In this document: positions 7,220 to 8,362 of the stretch, in pieces | Layout of the letters: the number at the start of each line of letters is the position of its first letter | How positions within the stretch are numbered: the first letter of the stretch is position 1 | DNA from: CAUZSH01 sp963582935 | GTDB lineage: Bacteria > Pseudomonadota > Gammaproteobacteria > Francisellales > Francisellaceae | Length of the DNA: 8,362 bases | Direction of reading: 5' to 3' | NCBI GenBank assembly: GCA_963582935.1 | Contig: CAUZSH010000072.1 | Coordinates: forward strand, 1-8,362 | The notes under the pieces: model-generated | What the model was told of the DNA's origin: nothing | Databases searched by the model: none | Seen by the model: the letters and a program-made list of their open reading frames with translations, nothing else | Position numbers and translations under genes: made by a program

Positions 7220-7489
7220 ATGAAAATATGTAGCCCTTTAATGAAATTTATCCTACTCACTTTATGCACCCTGCTCACCGCATCATGTGTTCAAAAAAGT
7301 TTTGAAGTGACACCCACCCAAAATATCAATGCTCCATCCAAGAGCCCCACCTATAATGGTAAACACCAGGCTTTTGGTGTTCCACAACATCAAACCCCTT
7401 TGTTTGAGGAAAAATTTTACTGGACGCATGACAAACCGTCCAGTCAAGATGTCGCTCCACCCGAAGATAGTTCCTCCAGTTCAAACTGA
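7220..7489 (+). CDS. Putative small lipoprotein of unknown function
   Basis: The protein is about 90 residues from this start. A hydrophobic stretch MKFILLTLCTLLTASC ends in a lipobox-like TASC, predicting cleavage before Cys and lipid attachment. The -3 position is Thr rather than the preferred Leu, so the lipobox is imperfect. The mature part (about 67 residues) is Pro-, Gln- and Ser-rich, apparently disordered, and ends in a run of five Ser plus Asn. I recognise no family. The start is uncertain: ATGs at 7217, 7220 and 7241 all fit a signal peptide and none has a good ribosome binding site. The frame is open back to 7091, but that portion overlaps the dGTPase start region antisense and would give an implausibly long N-terminus. 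The gene is divergent from dgt and upstream of the B12 riboswitch, with which it probably does not share a transcript. Confidence 0.6.
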   Translation: MKICSPLMKFILLTLCTLLTASCVQKSFEVTPTQNINAPSKSPTYNGKHQAFGVPQHQTPLFEEKFYWTHDKPSSQDVAPPEDSSSSSN

Positions 7490-7502
7490 TGACATATCAC
7501 TC

Positions 7503-7525
7503 AACATAGCGTTTGCTAAGTTTTT
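7503..7525 (+). terminator. Weak possible terminator after the lipoprotein gene
   Basis: AAC-A-TAGC pairs with GCTA-A-GTT around a GTTT loop: 4 bp, one A-A mismatch, then 3 bp. The 3' arm runs into a short T tract. It lies 14 nt after the lipoprotein stop and overlaps the -35 box of the riboswitch promoter. The stem is short and AT-rich, so efficiency is doubtful. Confidence 0.3.
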
Positions 7526-7541
7526 GAAAAAATAATATACT
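7513..7541 (+). promoter_or_regulatory. sigma70 promoter of the cobalamin riboswitch-receptor transcript
   Basis: A -35 TTGCTA (7513-7518, four matches) and a -10 TATACT (7536-7541, five matches) are separated by the ideal 17 nt. Initiation near 7548 places the 5' end just before the P1 helix of the riboswitch (7550), exactly where expected. The position relative to an independent RNA structure raises confidence. Confidence 0.6.
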
Positions 7542-7549
7542 CTCAAGCC

Positions 7550-7718
7550 TAATTAAGGATAGCCTAGCAATCATGCTGGTTATGACAGGGGAAATTGGTG
7601 AAATACCAATACTGCACCCGCAACGGTAAGTTTCTAAAAGCGAAACGAGTCCGAAAACCTGCTTAATTATACTTCATTCTCATAAACAATTATGGGAAGT
7701 TTACGGGATTCTAAACTT
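7550..7718 (+). ncRNA. Cobalamin (adenosyl-/methyl-B12) riboswitch with P13 expression platform
   Basis: The conserved core is clear: GGGGAAATTGGTGAAATACC, ACTGCACCCGCAACGGTAAG, and GAGTCCGAAAACCTGC, closely matching the cobalamin riboswitch consensus. Helices visible by eye are P1 TAATTAAG/CTTAATTA (7550-7557 with 7662-7669), P2 CTAGCA/TGCTGG (7564-7569 with 7574-7579), P4 ATTGGT/ACCAAT (7594-7599 with 7605-7610), P5 ACTG/CGGT with one G-U (7611-7614 with 7624-7627), and P6 GTTTC/GAAAC (7630-7634 with 7642-7646). Downstream, a hairpin AAGTTTA/TAAACTT (7697-7703 with 7712-7718) has loop CGGGATTC, whose CGGG can kiss CCCG in L5 (7617-7620). It behaves as P13. No poly-U terminator follows and the ribosome binding site comes next, so repression is probably at translation. 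Helix names are by analogy with known structures. Confidence 0.95.
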
Positions 7719-7726
7719 GAAGAGAG
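7719..7726 (+). promoter_or_regulatory. Ribosome binding site of the receptor, adjoining riboswitch P13
   Basis: GAAGAGAG is the only purine-rich Shine-Dalgarno-like stretch before the ATG at 7730. It starts at the base immediately after the P13 3' strand, so P13 formation, stabilised by the L5-L13 contact when B12 is bound, would hinder ribosome access. Confidence 0.6.
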
Positions 7727-7729
7727 AAA

Positions 7730-8362
7730 ATGAAACATTATCTTTTACTGATACTCAGCAGCCTAAGCTTCTGCACCACATTGTTTGCCGCAGAATCACC
7801 CCCCACCGCATTAGATAGCAATGGAACCTATGTCCTCCCACAGATTCTAATCACACATCAAAATAAAACGGATACAAGCCAAAAGACAAAAATATCAGGT
7901 GGCGACAATACAAGCGTTATAACCCAACAAGCAATCGCGACTTCTGGTGCTGAAAATATCACCCAAGTTCTCAGCCAAAATGCCAGTGTGCAGACTTATA
8001 GCCAAACAGGTGCCAACCCTGTCTTTTATCTTCGAGGACAACGCGCAACTATTTTACTCAATGGACAACCTATAAGCCAATTTGATAGCTCAGGGCAAAA
8101 TATTAGCTTTATTCCCATGTCTGATGTTGAAAAAATTGAAATCAACAATAACAGTAGCAGTGTCCTGTATGGATCTATGGGGATTGGCGGCACGATCAAT
8201 ATTATCACCAAAAATGCCAGCAAAATGCAAAACCAGATTTCTATTTCACCCAGCTACCCAACCTATGGGCAAGCAAGTGCTAGTTTCCACAAAGACCTAG
8301 GTTCTGACTGGGTATTAGGCTTTTCCAACACTTCACAAAATCAAAGTGGCTATCGAGATTAT
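7730..8362 (+). CDS. btuB: TonB-dependent outer-membrane receptor, probably BtuB-like vitamin B12 importer (C-terminus cut by window edge)
   Basis: The frame is open for 211 codons from ATG 7730 to the window edge, so most of the beta-barrel is missing. A signal peptide covers 1-21 (LLLILSSLSFCTTLFAA, cleavage before ES). Residues 34-42 (YVLPQILIT) sit where a TonB box is expected and resemble the common PQVVVT form. A plug domain follows (about 60-160): SVITQQAIATSG, ITQVLSQNASV, YLRGQRATILLNGQPI (100-115), IPMSDVEKIEI (128-138), and the hallmark SSVLYGSMGIGGTINIITK (143-161). Residues from about 165 begin the first barrel strands. Such receptors import large ligands across the outer membrane using TonB energy. 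The cobalamin riboswitch directly upstream makes a corrinoid the likely substrate; the protein alone would only say TonB-dependent receptor. The linker and plug are unusually rich in Asn, Gln, Ser and Thr. Confidence 0.92.
   Translation, partial: MKHYLLLILSSLSFCTTLFAAESPPTALDSNGTYVLPQILITHQNKTDTSQKTKISGGDNTSVITQQAIATSGAENITQVLSQNASVQTYSQTGANPVFYLRGQRATILLNGQPISQFDSSGQNISFIPMSDVEKIEINNNSSSVLYGSMGIGGTINIITKNASKMQNQISISPSYPTYGQASASFHKDLGSDWVLGFSNTSQNQSGYRDY

Noticed and set aside
8026..8300. Minus-strand 65-residue frame with a hydrophobic stretch and a plus-strand 72-residue frame in another phase
   Set aside because: Both lie inside the TonB-dependent receptor, whose plug motifs read through continuously; the hydrophobic run is antisense to Asn- and Ile-rich codons.
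1..8362. Search for CRISPR arrays, insertion-sequence ends, attachment sites or toxin-antitoxin pairs
   Set aside because: No regularly spaced repeats, transposase motifs, long inverted repeats or paired small toxin-like genes were seen; the tRNA-Ser 3' end shows no duplicated attachment sequence in the window.

Overview
The window reads as ordinary chromosome from an AT-rich gammaproteobacterium. The evidence is Gram-negative envelope genes (a TolC-type outer-membrane channel and a TonB-dependent receptor), gammaproteobacterial-looking GpsA and dGTPase proteins, and a tRNA-Ser with an encoded CCA end. The combination resembles host-associated lineages such as Legionellales, but the sequence alone does not fix the genus. 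I see no transposase, integrase, phage gene, CRISPR array or long repeat.

Layout. (i) Positions 1-1788, minus strand: a two-gene unit of a MoxR-type AAA+ ATPase and a CoxE-like von Willebrand factor A protein, the latter cut by the left edge. (ii) 1897-2027, minus strand: tRNA-Ser(GGA) with a well-formed promoter. (iii) 2165-2512, plus strand: a small TTG-started protein with a ComFB-like segment. (iv) 2571-5693, plus strand: an extended -10 promoter followed by a PCMT-like methyltransferase, a TolC-family channel and gpsA, with gaps of 16 and 2 nt, so very probably one operon. (v) 5717-7087, minus strand: an HD-type dGTPase converging on gpsA. (vi) 7220-7489, plus strand: a small putative lipoprotein of unknown role. 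(vii) 7513-8362, plus strand: a promoter, a complete cobalamin riboswitch and the first 211 codons of a TonB-dependent receptor, presumably a BtuB-like vitamin B12 importer, cut by the right edge.

How the parts work. The riboswitch and receptor form a textbook B12-repressed import unit. The RNA can be folded by eye: P1, P2, P4, P5, P6 and a P13 hairpin whose loop is complementary to L5, with the ribosome binding site immediately after P13. This points to translational control. The methyltransferase-tolC-gpsA operon joins envelope export with the first committed step of phospholipid backbone synthesis. The MoxR/VWA pair is a recognised but poorly understood chaperone-like module.

I found no convincing wholly new system. 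The items most worth a second look are the PCMT-like protein that lacks the usual active-site serine, the ComFB-like small protein, the riboswitch expression platform, and the unidentified lipoprotein.
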